NCBI GenBank assembly: GCA_003868215.1
Contig: QWDQ01000044.1
Coordinates: forward strand, 1-64,000
Source of the DNA: Pseudophaeomoniella oleicola
Taxonomy: Eukaryota; Ascomycota; Eurotiomycetes; Phaeomoniellales; Phaeomoniellaceae
Direction: 5' to 3'
DNA length: 64,000 bases
A program made the position numbers and the translations under genes. The number at the start of each line of letters is the position of its first letter. Position 1 is the stretch's first letter. The notes beneath the pieces are model-generated. The model was not told the DNA's origin and did no database searches. It was given only the letters and a program-made list of their open reading frames with translations. Shown here piece by piece: positions 9,658-22,404 of this stretch.

Positions 9658-11118
9658 CTATCTTCGTCCAAACCGTCCTCTTCCTTTCGCCTTTGAGTTC
9701 TTATTCTTGATTTTCAGGCTTCGGAAGTTCATATGGGACACAGCGTTGGGTTTGGTTTTCCTGGTATGTCCAACAGCCGTACTGGCTCCCTTCAAGGGTT
9801 TCCCAATTGCGTTCTCACCATCGTGATCATCGCTGGGATCGAGGTCGTCCTCTGTTTCAACATCGGCAGAAGGCGTATCTGTCGGCGGCTTGGACTTTGA
9901 TTTGGCTGTTGGCGGTTTCATGTTGGTCCTCTTTGTCGTTCGCTTTTGACCCCTCTTCTTCCACGACCTTCCATTGTCCTGCTCTTCAACGGCTTGACTG
10001 TCCTCTACCTGTACATCACTATCGGCTGCCTCCATATCATGCAAGGCATCAAGATCATCATCGTGTTCTTCGTCTTGTGTTTTCCGCAAATCTTTGACAA
10101 TCTCACTCAGACTTCTTCCCTTTTTGAACAGTGAGAGTCGCGAAGGTCCTCTTCGTACCTTATCAGGGCTAGGGAATGAAATCGGTTGATTGCTTTCTGC
10201 TAATAATCTCTGGTTGAAGCTTGATGTTCTCCGCAAGAATGGCGGAGTTGAATCTGTTGCCGTCACATCCGGCATGGCCATCCTTGGGCTTTCTCTTCCA
10301 GCCAGTAACTTGGTTCGGAGGGGAGTTTTGCTCCCCATTCCATGGTCGTGGTTTTCATCCATGAATCGGGCAGTATTTGGCGTTGCAAAGAATTGACTTA
10401 AGAGAATCTTTTTGCCTTCACTGGCCGGAGTCCTTTCGAACCTCTGTCGTCGACCAGTGTCGGGTGCATCGTCGCTTTGTAGAAAGTCGAGTATATCGCC
10501 AGTCCTCTTTCGGCTTGGTGTCTGTACGAGGTTCACATCTCCCTCTGTCAGTGCATCTGCCTTGCGTTTCCGATCCGTAGTAGGTGTCGCATTTGAGCTG
10601 TTCGTAGGCAACATGTCAAAAAGTCCTAGGATCTTGCCATCTCGTTGTGGCGTCGGACCGATAAACGCTTTCAGAGGTCGAGGAGTGACCGATTGTGGAT
10701 GGTCATACGGCGCGAAGGTTGACTTCTTCTGTGGTGTCGAGATAACGGAGTCTCTACCCCGTATATAAGAGTCTTTCCTAAGCGGCGCCTCCTGTTCTTT
10801 TCTCTTCGACGAACTCCGTCTGTCAGGCTGGTCTTTGTGTGTTTTCTTCTCTGCTGGGGCTTTCCCTTCAACCACATCCCGGATTCGATTGTACTCCTTG
10901 TATAACTTGCTAACGTAACCATCACTCTTGATATCCTGCCTTCCTGGCTTCTGTCCCAAGTGTGTCGCAGCGAATGATTTCTCCCAGTCCTTAAGCTGGG
11001 AACGGAGGGTCGAAAGTTGCGCGTTTAAGTCCTGACGTTTCAGAGAGGCGTGAACGATATCAGATTGTGCAGGAGGAGATTGAGGAACTGCCATTGATAA
11101 CGTCGCCATATTTGACAT
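9658..11118 (-). CDS. SLD2: DNA replication regulator Sld2
   Basis: CDK substrate that, once phosphorylated, binds Dpb11/TopBP1 and helps load GINS and polymerase epsilon at origins. Single exon, 486 aa. The N-terminal helical region (LKRQDLNAQLSTLRSQLKDWEKSF) followed by YKEYNRIRDVVEG is the conserved Sld2/Drc1 head. The middle is rich in S/T-P sites (STPQKK, VTPRPLK, GPTPQRD, QTPSRKR, ERTPAS), matching multisite CDK control. The end, HMNFRSLKIKN...GRGRFGRR, is the conserved C-terminal motif. The start ATG at 11118 is followed by another at codon 4. Confidence 0.9.
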   Translation of the reverse strand: MSNMATLSMAVPQSPPAQSDIVHASLKRQDLNAQLSTLRSQLKDWEKSFAATHLGQKPGRQDIKSDGYVSKLYKEYNRIRDVVEGKAPAEKKTHKDQPDRRSSSKRKEQEAPLRKDSYIRGRDSVISTPQKKSTFAPYDHPQSVTPRPLKAFIGPTPQRDGKILGLFDMLPTNSSNATPTTDRKRKADALTEGDVNLVQTPSRKRTGDILDFLQSDDAPDTGRRQRFERTPASEGKKILLSQFFATPNTARFMDENHDHGMGSKTPLRTKLLAGRESPRMAMPDVTATDSTPPFLRRTSSFNQRLLAESNQPISFPSPDKVRRGPSRLSLFKKGRSLSEIVKDLRKTQDEEHDDDLDALHDMEAADSDVQVEDSQAVEEQDNGRSWKKRGQKRTTKRTNMKPPTAKSKSKPPTDTPSADVETEDDLDPSDDHDGENAIGKPLKGASTAVGHTRKTKPNAVSHMNFRSLKIKNKNSKAKGRGRFGRR

Positions 11119-11451
11119 GCCTGCCGGCTAGACATACATGAGCAATTATACAGAGGATATCGTTTGACTTTGGACTCGATAGATTCGTGGTGGGGCGGAC
11201 ATGGGATCAGGACGCGATCATTGTCGGGACGCGTCTCGGTAATGACGTACATCTCCGAAATCATGTCTCTCCTGCAGAAATCCTCAACGACAAAAGACCC
11301 AAAGTGCAAGCAAGACTACTCGGTAAATGCAGATGGTAACGGGTGAAATATCTCATCTAATGGTGGTATGGAGCTACTGGTATCTGTACATCAAATCCCT
11401 GAAAGAGAACTCCTGTCGCTATGCAAAATGCCGTTATGATGACCATGCCGT
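11119..11451. other. SLD2-RPC1 intergenic gap
   Basis: About 330 bp between the start of SLD2 and the stop of RPC1, both on the minus strand. It presumably holds the RPC1 3' end and the SLD2 promoter. I see no further feature. Confidence 0.5.
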
Positions 11452-14400
11452 CTACTTCCTTCGTTTCTTCTCATGTAGGCTTTTCCAGCAATCCTCGAAG
11501 ATTGTTGCTTGCTTCTTAGTGTCCTCGCTCCTCCAATACATATTTCGAACGACCTCTACCGAACCTGTTCCAATTGCCATTTTTTTGCCGACAATGACAC
11601 ACTCACTGACACCTTCAACTCTATCCGTCTTCCCGGCCGCACTGGCATCGAACAGATGATCTGCGGTCTTTTCGAACGATGCAAGCTGAAGAACAGAATC
11701 TCTCATTTTGGCAAGACCGAATCGAGTGATGCCAAGCACCTCTCCCTTGTACGTCATCACGTCTGCGAGCAATGCCATGTGTCGAGGATCGATAGATAGA
11801 TCACTCATGACGGACTGAAGCTCAGTGATGATTTTCGCACGAGCCGCTTCGATTCCTAGGACCTGGTATGCCTCAAGGATGGAGTTGGTGCTTGTGGTTG
11901 TCTTGTCGACACCTTCGATGTTGAGACAGTACCTCAATCCATATCCTTCAACCAGCAGTTTCATGGTTTTGGCATCTTGGGTTCGATCTTGCGTCGGTTT
12001 GACGTTCAGGGCTTCCGCCAATTTCTCATCTCTAACCTTCGGTTTGGTCGATGCCTCCTCACCTTCAACCTTGACTGGGACCTCCGTTTTCTCTTTCTTT
12101 GACTTAATATCTTCGGCATGTACGATCACCCGACCGATCGTCGGATGCCCGAGGACTTGAATACCAGCTACAAGGCGTTTCAAGTTTTGTAGGCGAAGAT
12201 ACGAATCTTGAGCATATTCTTCGTCGGTTTTCGTGGTTGTTTTCTTACTCTCTGAAGCGTCAAGAGCGATACGAATCCCATTGCTACCCACTGAGTAGAT
12301 AGAGAGCGCGGAACCTTTGAATTTGCGGTGCTTTCGAATAGCTTCAACGATTTGCGATCTTGAAATCTCCAGGAACAGCCTCTGCTTTGTTGAACTCGAC
12401 AAGTTGATGGTAATGAATCCAGGTGAGGAGGGACGCCAGTCCATTTCAATGGAGTCTGCAATATCACCAAGGTGGAGACCCTCGATACGACCTTTGACGA
12501 CCCGAGCAAAGTCTTCCGTGGTTCCTATACCCGCATTTTTGTGAAGGACACAGGTGATGACAGGAGTACTGATGTCCTTTGATGCGTTGATAATCTCTTT
12601 GATACGTGGCACACCTTGAGTCAAACTCATCCCGGCGACACCAGCAAAATGGAAGGTCTTCAAGGTCATTTGAGTACCCGGTTCACCAATGGACTGTGCA
12701 CCAACAGCCCCCACAGCGTGACCGGGTTCGACTTGAGCTTTGTAATATTTTTCGAAAGCAGACTTGATGAATCCTCGCAGGGTGGCTTCGGATATCTTAG
12801 AGGTCAACTCGAATCGATCTTTGGTTGAAGGGCCAGCTATACGTCTGGCAGAGACGACAGCACTGTCTTGATCTTTGGTGCTTGACATCTTCCTCCTCTT
12901 CGATTTTCGTTCATCGACTTCAGCTTTTACTCGTTTGCCTCTGCCGCGAGCTGACGTGCTTGCAGTTTCAGATGCGGGAGGAACAAAAGGTGTGGGAGGG
13001 GATGCTAGTTGATGCTTTTCTTCTCTCGCCTTTTCCAAATTTCTTGCTCTTGCCTCTATGAATTCTTCCACATCGTGTATGAAGTCTCTCAGACTTTCAT
13101 GATTGTCAACCATCTTGTGTTGACCTTCAGCAAGTTCCGGCCAGGACTTTCGCTTCTCACCCGGCTTTCGCTGCTCAATCTGTTGGCCTTCTGCAATTGT
13201 CAAGTCATAAGGCAGAGGCTTTTGTTTCATGTCTTTTCGTTGAGTTTTCGCCTTTTCACTGGCAAGCATTTTCTCCAAGATGTGCCGTATCGCATCAGGT
13301 GAAAGCCCTGGATCATCCATATTGAAGGTTGTAGACTCCACATGAGTGTATGTTCGCTTAAAATTTACAGGCTGGGCATCGGCTTCCATGTCCACTGGGT
13401 CAAGCTTGTCGTCACCAAACTGGAACTGGACAATATTGGAAGCAGAATTGCGGACTGTCTCGTCGTATTGCGTGGAAAGATCTTCCAGAGATTTCATAAG
13501 ACGTCGAGACATGTAACCAGTTTCGGCGGTCTTGACAGCAGTATCAACAAGACCAATACGCCCACCCATACCGTGGAAAATGAATTCATACGGAGTCAGG
13601 CCGCTGAAGAAACTATTTCGGACGAAACCTTTGGATGCTGGCGTTCGGGCATGTTTGGCGAAATGCGGCAATGTTCGATCTTGAAACCCGTCTTGCACAC
13701 GTTTGCCTTCGATATCCTGTTGACCGAGAAGGGCCGCCATTTGAGCCACGTTGACATTCGAACCTTTGGAGCCCGACATTGCCATGACCAGCGGTGTGTT
13801 GTGCTTAGTCAAACCTCCAGTGAGATGCTTGGATAATTCAGTACGAACTTCGGAGAGGATCTTGCTCTGTTGCGATTCCAAAGTTTCGGCCTCATTCTGA
13901 CCCGGTGCCCGTTTGAGTCTTCCTGCTTCGAATTCCGCGGCAACAGCATCGTAGGCTTTCATTGCTTTCGCGATACTTATCTCCTTTTGGTCGATAAGCT
14001 GATTTCCGGGCGTAACGTCGCTGATTCCGATCGAAAAACCTTGTTCGCATAACCATCTGGCGGACATTCGGGATAGCCGGTTCATGCCCTTGACAGCAGC
14101 ATCTGGACCATAATCACGGTAGAGGATATAGAACAATGAATTCTTCTTCCCGGAACCAACAGTAGCTTTGTCCATTCGACCGCACAACATCTCCGAGTTC
14201 CTGATGCAAAGGTAACTGTCCCAAGCAAAGTCAGGCGCGTCAGGAGTCCTGCCATCTGTTTTTGGAAGCGGCTTGAAATCTCGACATTCTGCATCGATAT
14301 TGACATTGACACCACTGTTGCGGTTTGGAGACATGAGAATGTTGAAAACCTGCTTGCCGGTCCATAACATCTGCGGTTTAAGAATGGCAGGCGATGGCAA

Positions 14401-16215
14401 GTCGAACGGAGTATCCTGTTCAAGCATTTGAATGCAGATGTTGATGAATGTCTTCCGATCATAGAACTTATCCAAGCTACTCATCAGCCATGACGCCGTA
14501 ATGAAATCTTGGATGGCGGAAATAATGGGTTCTCCGTTCTTTGGTGTGACGATGTTGTGCTTGACGCCCATCAGCTGCATAGCCTCCGTCCGAGCCTCTT
14601 CTGTTTGAGGTACATGTAAATTCATTTCATCTCCGTCAAAATCTGCGTTATACGGATTGCAGACACATTCGTTCAGCCGGAAAGTTCGATGCGGTCTGAC
14701 TTTGACAAAATGGCTGAGAATTGATAGCTTGTGTAGAGAAGGCTGCCGATTGAAAAGAACAATGTCACCGTCTTCCAGATGACGCTCAACGATATCTCCT
14801 TCTTGCAGTTGGTCGGCCACGATATCGGGGTTACCATATCGCAGGAACAACCTGAAATCACTTCCAGCTTTGAAAACATAATTTGCACCGGGCCATTTCT
14901 TGGTCCCATTTCGTACCCTCTCTTTGAGCTTCTCTTTGTTGTACCGAGATACCCGTTCTGGATATGTCATGTTCTTCGCAACGAGAATCGGGACCGCAAC
15001 TTCATTGATCGCCAAATTCGGGTCTGGAGAGATGACGGTACGGCCGGAGAAATCAACACGTTTGCCGGAGAGATTTCCTCTGAAACGACCCTGCTTTCCT
15101 TTCAATCTTTGAACAAATCCCCGCATGGGTTTACCTTCGCCTTTTGCTAGTCCAGGTACATCACTATTGATGTACATAGCAATCTGAAGCGAAAGATAAT
15201 CCCAATGCTCGACGATAGATGAGACGGGTGCGCCTTTTCTTAACGCTTCTCGAAGATGTACATTCGCTGATACAATATCCCCCAATTTGGCTGTTATGTC
15301 ATCTTCAGTACTCGCGGCCTCTTGTCCTACCGAAGGTCGGATACAGACCGGCGGCGCAGGTACCTGCTGCCATAGGAATGTCTCCGGACGCATCTCGCCC
15401 AACCCCAAAAGCTCACAATCTGTATGCGAGATTTGCCGGAAGAGTTTGAGGACCCGTAGTGGATTGAGATCATCCATCGCCTTCTTGAAATGTTTCTCAA
15501 TATCATTGTTGGTCTTTTTGGCTTCCTTGAACGAGTCATCAAACATGACCTTGCTCGTAGGCGGTACCTTGTTCTTGGCTGTGGAAGAGTTGAAAGATCG
15601 GAATTTGTCGTGAGAAATCTTTAATGCGCTTGTACCTGCTTTTCGTACAACCCCGTTGATGGCACCACATTCGAAGCAAGTTTTGTTCTTCTTGCATTGA
15701 TCCGCCACTCGTTTGGCAATCTGCAGCTTCCGTAGATTATCCAGATGTGGCCTTCGTAGATCTTTCAAGAATTTCCTTCGGTCGGCTTCGGAGAGGAGGA
15801 TATGGGAGCAATCTTTGCAGACGCTTTGTAGGACTTGGATAGTCTTCTTGAAATAACCGACATGGAACACAGGTAGGCAAAGTTTGACGTGTCCGAAATG
15901 ACCGTTGCAGACTTGTAGTGGCTCGTTGCAAGTTCCACATCTTTCTGACTTCCCAGATATTCCCATGCGAGCATCGAGTGGTCCATTTGCCTGGGATGCG
16001 CGACCACGGTCGAGATCGAAGAGATTGCGGTCACTGACTTGAACAAGTGATTGATTGATAATATCCTGGTTGGACCTGTCATATATAAGAAAAGAACCTG
16101 ACAGGAATGCTGAGCCTTACAAGACACCAAACTCCAAAGCCTTGATGACTTTGGGGATATTGTCGACCACTTGGGCTTTGGCGACCTCTTCCTGGGTAGT
16201 GGTATAAGTCGCCAT
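11452..16215 (-). CDS. RPC1: RNA polymerase III largest subunit
   Basis: Catalytic subunit of RNA polymerase III, which makes tRNA, 5S rRNA and U6. Two exons: 16121-16215 (start MATYTTTQEEVAKAQVV) and 11452-16075, giving 1572 aa, somewhat longer than yeast Rpo31 (1460 aa). The 45-nt intron has GTAAGG and ACAG borders and joins FGVL to SNQDIINQS, restoring the conserved N-terminal clamp. The zinc site CGTCNEPLQVCNGHFGH follows. The Mg2+-binding active site NADFDGDEMNLHVPQ lies near residue 507, the bridge/trigger region is marked by GAVGAQSIGEPGTQMTLKTF, and the foot by GSKGSNVNVAQMAALLGQQ. A Lys/Glu-rich linker around KRVKAEVDERKSKRRK interrupts the conserved blocks and accounts for some extra length. 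The C-terminus is basic (HEKKRRK). Confidence 0.97.
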
Positions 16216-16494
16216 TATCACCGGTGTCACCTCATCGAAAGGTAAAGCATAACCAAGTCACGCAATGGTACAAAGGGCAGAAGCTGCTTTCAGGTCAACT
16301 TCGTCGCAGGTGTATACAGTATGAAGCTTCTCCAGGAAAATTAGGAAAATCATTGCCCCGCGGTGGGCGTCCAGTCCCGCACCATTATCGGTCGGCAATC
16401 GTCGAGCTTCATACAACTACCAAGAACGTGAATACGTACAGACCTATTGAGATATAGTCTCATAGGATAAGATAGTGCACAGGGGTATCTTGAT

Positions 16495-18414
16495 CTACTT
16501 TGCTAAAAACGCCTGGAATGCTTTATGATCTATCGTGACATTTCCGACAGCCTTCAATTTCCTTCTGCCTTCCTTTTGTTTCTCCAAAAGTTTCCGACGT
16601 CGAGTGATATCGCTAGCATGAAGTTTAGCCAGGACATCTTTCCTGAAAGGTTTTATTGTCTCTCGAGCAACGATGGTGTTACCGACAGCTGCTTGTATGA
16701 CAACTTCAAACATTTGTCGGTCGACATGTTCCTTGAATTTTTCAACCCATTGCTTACCCAAATAACGAATTTGACTGACGTGAACCACTCTGGAAACAGC
16801 ATCAACTGGGATTTTGTTGACGAGCAGTTGAAGTTTGACGATATTGCTTGGTCGCCATTCGGATTCTTCATAATCCAGTGAAGCATAACCTTTGGTTGTA
16901 GCCTTTAATTTCCCAAAGAAATCATCGACCAATTGAGCAAGAGGTAGTTCGTATTTTAGGATGACTTGTGTTGACGTGAAGAATTCCAATGACTTCTGTT
17001 CACCTCTGTTGGCCTCACAAAGTTCAATGATCTTCCCTAGGTATTCCTCCGGGAACGTGACGGTTGTAGTCACATATGGTTCTCGTAGCTCGTCGACCTT
17101 TTGTTTGGTGATCTCCTGGGAGGGAAAGTGCGCAGGATTGGTAACGACCTCTTCTTTTCCATCCCTGTAGACAACCTTGAAAGGTACAGTTGGAGGTGTA
17201 ATGATGATGCTGGCTCCATGTTCCTGCCTCAACCTGTCTTCGAAGACCGAGCAATGAAGGGTTCCAAGGAATCCAAGTCGAAATCCAGCACCAAGAGCTT
17301 CGGAGGATTCTTTTTGGATTGTAACACTTCTATCATTTAAACAAAGTTGGTGAATACTGTCCTCGAGATGTTCGAAGTCTCCCTGATCCACGGGAAAGGC
17401 TGCAACGAATACCATAGCCTTCGGTTCCTCAAAGCCTGGCAGAGGTTCTACACGTGTTTCGTTGCCAATGGTTGTATATGTATCACCAATCTTTGCTTCC
17501 TGGCTTCTCTTCATTCCTGGATTGAAATGTATGTATCCGACTTGGCCGGCACGAAGTACCGTCTGCGGCGTTTGGCCTGGGTACATGATACCGACTTCGC
17601 CGACAATGTACTTCAAGCCCGTTGCGAAGGATATAATATGGTCACCTGCTTTGACTTGGCCTTCGAATATTCTAACAAGAAGAATGACTCCTTTATATGA
17701 AGAATACCATGAGTCAACCAGGAGCAGTCGAAGCGGCGCCGTGTGATCTCCAACAGGAGCAGGTATCTGTTCGATCACAGTCGGGAGTAAAGATTCGACG
17801 TTTAGACCGGTCTTGGCCGAGACATGAATAGCAGTTGTTGGATCGAGTTCGAAGGTATCTCGCATTTGTTCGACCGCCCGAGTCGGGTCTGCTGAAGGTA
17901 GATCGACCTTGTTAATCACAGGCACAAGTTTTAGGCCTTGCGCAAATGCCAGGTAGAAGTTCGCGACCGTCTGCGCTTGAACTCCCTGACTAGCATCGAC
18001 CAGCAACAAGGCTCCGCCACAGCTCGCATAGCTTCTAGAAACCTCTGCTCTGAAATCGACGTGGCCAGGGGTATCGACCAAATGTAGAAGATAATCATCG
18101 CCTCTGTGGTTGTAGATCATACTACATGTCTGCGCTTTGACTGTGATTCCTCTCTCTCTTTCGACATCTAGCTTATCCAATACCTGCTTGTTTTGTCCTG
18201 GCTTGATGGTACCCGTAAGTTCGAGTAAGCGATCGGAAAGTGTACTTTTGCCATGGTCGACATGTGCGACAATGCAGAAATTTCGAAATCGGTCAATGGG
18301 TATTGCTTGGATCCTGCGTTCAAGTTCTGTAACAACTTTAGTCGACGCCCAACGGCGTTGGACAGGTCGACATGGCCACCTTTGGAGCCATCCGAGTGTC
18401 CGGAGACATTTCAT
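16495..18414 (-). CDS. GUF1: Mitochondrial translation GTPase Guf1/EF4 (LepA)
   Basis: LepA/EF4-type GTPase that acts on mitochondrial ribosomes and supports translation fidelity under stress. 639 aa in one exon. G motifs are visible: AHVDHGKST (P-loop), RERGITV (switch I), DTPGHVDF (switch II) and NKVDLP. The LepA-specific C-terminal half is present ([19 protein letters not shown] and the end region [12 protein letters not shown]). The longest open frame begins upstream with TTG; the first ATG in frame is at 18414 and gives [20 protein letters not shown], a basic mitochondrial presequence. It is head to head with MAD2, with 115 bp between start codons. Confidence 0.95.
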   Translation of the reverse strand: MKCLRTLGWLQRWPCRPVQRRWASTKVVTELERRIQAIPIDRFRNFCIVAHVDHGKSTLSDRLLELTGTIKPGQNKQVLDKLDVERERGITVKAQTCSMIYNHRGDDYLLHLVDTPGHVDFRAEVSRSYASCGGALLLVDASQGVQAQTVANFYLAFAQGLKLVPVINKVDLPSADPTRAVEQMRDTFELDPTTAIHVSAKTGLNVESLLPTVIEQIPAPVGDHTAPLRLLLVDSWYSSYKGVILLVRIFEGQVKAGDHIISFATGLKYIVGEVGIMYPGQTPQTVLRAGQVGYIHFNPGMKRSQEAKIGDTYTTIGNETRVEPLPGFEEPKAMVFVAAFPVDQGDFEHLEDSIHQLCLNDRSVTIQKESSEALGAGFRLGFLGTLHCSVFEDRLRQEHGASIIITPPTVPFKVVYRDGKEEVVTNPAHFPSQEITKQKVDELREPYVTTTVTFPEEYLGKIIELCEANRGEQKSLEFFTSTQVILKYELPLAQLVDDFFGKLKATTKGYASLDYEESEWRPSNIVKLQLLVNKIPVDAVSRVVHVSQIRYLGKQWVEKFKEHVDRQMFEVVIQAAVGNTIVARETIKPFRKDVLAKLHASDITRRRKLLEKQKEGRRKLKAVGNVTIDHKAFQAFLAK

Positions 18415-18529
18415 TGGGTCAGTAGCTGTTGCGTTGCTTTGAATTCTCTCTCCGCGGCGGAGAGAAGTTGTAGTTTGGAGAAGTCCGCAAAACCGGATTC
18501 GGAAAGTAAACAATTACATCTCACCAACC
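18415..18529. promoter_or_regulatory. Compact bidirectional promoter GUF1/MAD2
   Basis: Only 115 bp separate the two divergent ATG codons, so both promoters and 5' leaders must share this segment or reach into the neighbouring coding exon. It contains a GC-rich inverted stretch CTCCGCGGCGGAG. No other element is identified. Confidence 0.5.
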
Positions 18530-19455
18530 ATGGCAGAGACCAAAGAGAAAACTCATAAATTGTCGCTGAAGGGTATGCTCGCTCGCTGATAGGTTCAAAT
18601 ACAGCGCTCACATTTTACAGGGTCAGCGAAGCTGGTTGCGGAGTTTGTATGTTGATCACGTTCCACGGCGGGGTGCTTCACTGACTATCAGACAGTTCGA
18701 ATACTCGATCAACACCATACTGTACTACGCCGCCGCATCATCTCATAGACGGTGCTGACTTCTGCAGGTTCCAGAGAGGTGTCTACCCTGCTGAAGATTT
18801 CTCAGCGTGAGTTTCTGAGTGATACTGAGAGCTTATGCTAATCTGCGCAGAGTCAAGAAATATGGCCTCAACATGCTCGGTATGATCGAACGCAGGTTAT
18901 ATTGCCCAGCTAACATTTCAGTCTCCTCCGACGACCAAGTCAAGGCTTATATCAAGAAGATCATGTCACAGTTGAATAGGTGGATGGTTGGTGGGAAGAT
19001 TTCAAAGTTGGTTGTGGTAATCACTAGCAAAGAGACTGGAGAGCATATTGAGAGATGGCAATTCGATGTCCAAATCTTCAGCAAGTCGAGATCGAAGTCT
19101 AAGAAACCGACCACCGAGAATGCTGCGCCAGAGTAGGTTCACAAAGTGCTGATGGAATGCCGCTGATGCTTACAGGGTGGATTCATCACCGGTCGAGAAA
19201 ACGGAGAAGGAGATACAAGATGAAATACAAGCTATCTTTCGACAGATCACAGCCTCAGTCACATTCTTGCCTGTCCTTGATGGCAACTGCACCTTTAACG
19301 TCCTGGTGTATGCAGATGCCGACTCAGATGTACCGATGGAATGGGGAGATAGCGATGGCAAAGAAATCAAAAACGGGGAGAAGGTACAATTGAGGAGTTT
19401 CAGTACAACAAGTCATAAGGTCGATACCATGGTTAGTTATAGGCTGGCAGACTGA
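18530..19455 (+). CDS. MAD2: Spindle checkpoint protein Mad2
   Basis: HORMA-domain protein that binds Mad1 and Cdc20 at unattached kinetochores and restrains the anaphase-promoting complex. Seven small exons: 18530-18572, 18621-18646, 18696-18721, 18768-18806, 18851-18879, 18922-19132 and 19176-19455, giving 217 aa. The joined sequence has LVAEFFEYSINTIL, FQRGVYPAEDFSAVKKYGL and the C-terminal safety belt ending LRSFSTTSHKVDTMVSYRLA. It is slightly longer than yeast (196) or human (205) Mad2 because of a Ser/Lys/Glu-rich loop after FDVQIF (KSRSKSKKPTTENAAPE). Intron 3 has a weaker donor, GTACTA, but the frame and the conserved sequence demand it. Confidence 0.95.
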
Positions 19456-20484
19456 ATTTCGGGTCTGGGGTTTGCAAGCTGATGGGATGATAATCGAATT
19501 TTCGCACCAAATTTGGGAAGGGACAGGGCGTAACCTAGCTTACAAGATAATGATTCACGGCATTTACTTACACCTGTTGCACAGACGTTCAACTGACCAA
19601 GATCCATGGTTCTAGCACAATCAACATAAACTTAAGTATTACCTGTCTATCTCTTACTATTGGATACTACCCCTATAATTACCGATTGCTACCATCGTAA
19701 GCAGTAGTCGTAGAAAGCCCTATCTTCATGATATTTCTGATCCAAATCTGCGTTTTCCCACTTATCATCTTTGGGTTACCCAATCTCCAGCTCCTCGCCT
19801 ATGGCATACGTACCACTTGTTTTTGAATAGCTCAGCCGTCAAAGAGAGTCTCCCTCGTCAATCTGTAAGGTCTTGGAGATGACGGTCCAACCGAGTCTCC
19901 ACCGGCCGGGTCGGCGGCGCGAAATACTCGACAACGAAGTAATGCGAGCAGTATGCACCGTCGAAGCAATAATATTCGCATCACCAAATACAAAAGTGCA
20001 AACCTAGCTTCCGAAAGAAGCCGGGTCAGTCCAGTCCAACTGGAGGACGTTGTAAATCACTAACACGCATATCATTCCGCGAAATGACGATGGTGGTCTC
20101 CAGACTGGAGGTTCTGGTGGATTACACTCTGGCGCAAACTCAGCTCGACTTGGTTGCCGAAAAAATGTGTGAGCATTGAATTCCTCTACTTGGATGCAGC
20201 GGCTCCGGCCGTCTCATGAAAGCTTTGTTGACGCAGGTATACGAGTCTCCATTCCGTGGCTTCTTTGGAGCGTCGCCATCTCTTATTACCCTGCTACCAC
20301 ACAGGTTGCTTGGCCTCTCCCCTCGATTGTCATCTGGACCGCAGTCAAGAGGAATGGGAAGGATAACCTGGGGGGGCTACCAGCCCTGAGCTGCCATTTG
20401 GATGGCGAAAATGGCGACAGATCCCTTAGGGCCATTTTCTTAGGGTTGCTTTCAATGATTGAGTGTTTTTCGCACCCATAGGCA
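19456..20484. other. Intergenic, MAD2 to MFS transporter
   Basis: About 1 kb between convergent genes. A 44-codon open stretch with MTMVVSRLEVLVDYTLAQTQ at about 20090-20170 ends at a GTGAGC that could be a donor, but no family or following exon is convincing. Nothing else is supported. Confidence 0.4.
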
Positions 20485-22404
20485 TCAATCCAGGGCACTG
20501 CGGGAGACTGCCACATCCCCAGCTGTTGTTACCGTTCGAGTGCCTTCTGCGGGATTATCGCTGCCTTTGACGGCAACCACGGAGTCTTCTCTCTCGCTGT
20601 TTTCTTCCAAGACCGCGTTTTCTTGCCTTTTCTGTCGATTGACGAAGAATCTGAGGACAAATATCATCAAGAACTCGAAGACACTGAGCACACTCATGAC
20701 TGTGAAGCCCAGATGGAAGCGTGGTGCATATTTTCCCACGTCAAGGATGACAACTAGAATGTCGTTAACATGTAATACTCGAAAATTAAAAAGAAGGGAC
20801 TCACCAGGAACCCATGCAATGAACGCTTGCCCGAATGTCTGTGCCACTCCAATGACTATAGCTCGTTCTTCAGCATCCTCGCTACAAAATTCATTTACCC
20901 ATGCCTGTGAAGGTTAGTATTAGTAAGAGAAGACGGACAATTACTCACGAAAGTTAAGGGCCAGTAACCCCACGAGGCCGCATTGATCATATATCCAAAG
21001 AACACTGCTCCATAAGCAGGGTACGTGGCAACTATAACCATACCAATGAAGTTCAGAGTCTGGAAATGTCAGTATAGTCCGTGAAGAGGCAGAATAACAT
21101 ACCGCTGGTATTATCATCAGTTGCCAACGCTTACCGCCTAAGCCATCAGATATCCAGCTATAAGCCAGCGTTGTAACCAAAGCCAATGCTTGCGCAGCTG
21201 TTGGGAAGAGGTTGATCTGATAGACCGAAAACTTATTGAGGGACTTTAACCAAACGGAGAAATAGTTCAACGGCTGAGTAACAACGCAATGGAAGCTAGG
21301 TCATGTCAGTATACAGAAATGGCACGAGCAATCCATCGGATTCCTAAATAGCTTACATCAAGGTTAAGGTTACGACGTAGATTCGCCACGATGAGAAGAT
21401 CTTGCGGATCTTTGCCCATGTAAGACGCTGAGGCTGTCTGCGATTCAGACCTTCCATACGTTTCTGATAGGCAAGCTTCTCCTCGGGTTTCATCCATTTT
21501 GCTTTCGTATTGTATGGGTTGTCGGGAATGGCATAATATCCCCAAAATGCACCGGTGAGGGAGATGACTCCGCAGAAGATGAACAGCCAACGCCATCCAG
21601 CCATTCCAAGATGACCGTCCATACCACGGTAAATGCCGGCCTGTAAATAACCACTGAACATACTTGCAGCATAACTGGCAGAATAGAAGATTGCGATCCT
21701 TTTGGCAAGTTCTGCGACAGCCGTTAGAATTGGGTTTCGCCGACCGAGAAAGACATGCCTCGTTGAGTATAATATCCGCCCATGACCGTGATCACACCAA
21801 CCGCGAAGGGACTTTCAAGCATTCCCAGGATGAAGCGTAGTGCGAATACCTGGTGCACAGTTTTCACACTAGCGAAGCAGAAAGTGACAATAGACCAGAT
21901 AAGCTCGACAGTTGGAAGATAGTAGGAAGCTCGAACTGAGACGCATTAGAACAATATGCGAGAAGGATGCCAGGCTCTTACTTCGGGTCAATAGAAGCTG
22001 TGAAGGGATTTGGGCTACAAGATAACCACAGGTGAAGAAAGTCGTCAAGAGGTTATATTGATCGCCGTGGAAATTGAGATCCTCTCTCATTCCCGATACA
22101 TAGGCATTTGCTGGTCCGTATTAGCGATCGAAGGGGACACAGGCGGTGCCAAACATACTGACGTTGGCAGAATCGAGTAATCTGATGAAGTATCCGTAAG
22201 TTGCCCAACTTCTGTAGAACGATCAGCATCTCCAGGAGCATATCCTTCGAGTAGACCCTACAAAAGAAAAAGATCCAACTTTCGAACCAGGTGCTTTTCT
22301 GCTGGTGCTTTCTCACCATCCCATATGACCTCTGAAATTCGGGTCCATGTGGATTTCGTAGCTGGACCAGAGCTTTCACTCGAGAAATCTCCCTGCTTAG
22401 CCAT
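20485..22404 (-). CDS. MFS transporter, Dal5/Liz1/Seo1-type (anion:cation symporter)
   Basis: Major facilitator protein of the allantoate/pantothenate/vitamin permease group, predicted in the plasma membrane. Nine exons fit exactly: 22404-22262, 22211-22159, 22110-21982, 21935-21759, 21711-21357, 21295-21103, 21059-20949, 20904-20805 and 20753-20485 (509 aa). Landmarks are [20 protein letters not shown] (TM1), the loop [31 protein letters not shown] (TM4 region), [15 protein letters not shown] and [16 protein letters not shown]. Intron 4 (21712-21758) begins with GC (GCATGT), a GC-AG intron with a CTAAC branch point. Residue patterns place it near Liz1/Seo1 rather than the sugar porters, but the substrate cannot be deduced. 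The tail is hydrophilic and Ser/Glu-rich. Confidence 0.88.

Noticed and set aside
18415-18513. Longer GUF1 N-terminus
   Set aside because: That frame starts with TTG; the first ATG at 18414 already gives a proper mitochondrial presequence.
20176-20516. Short open frames between MAD2 and the transporter
   Set aside because: No family, no clear exon joins, and composition is ordinary.
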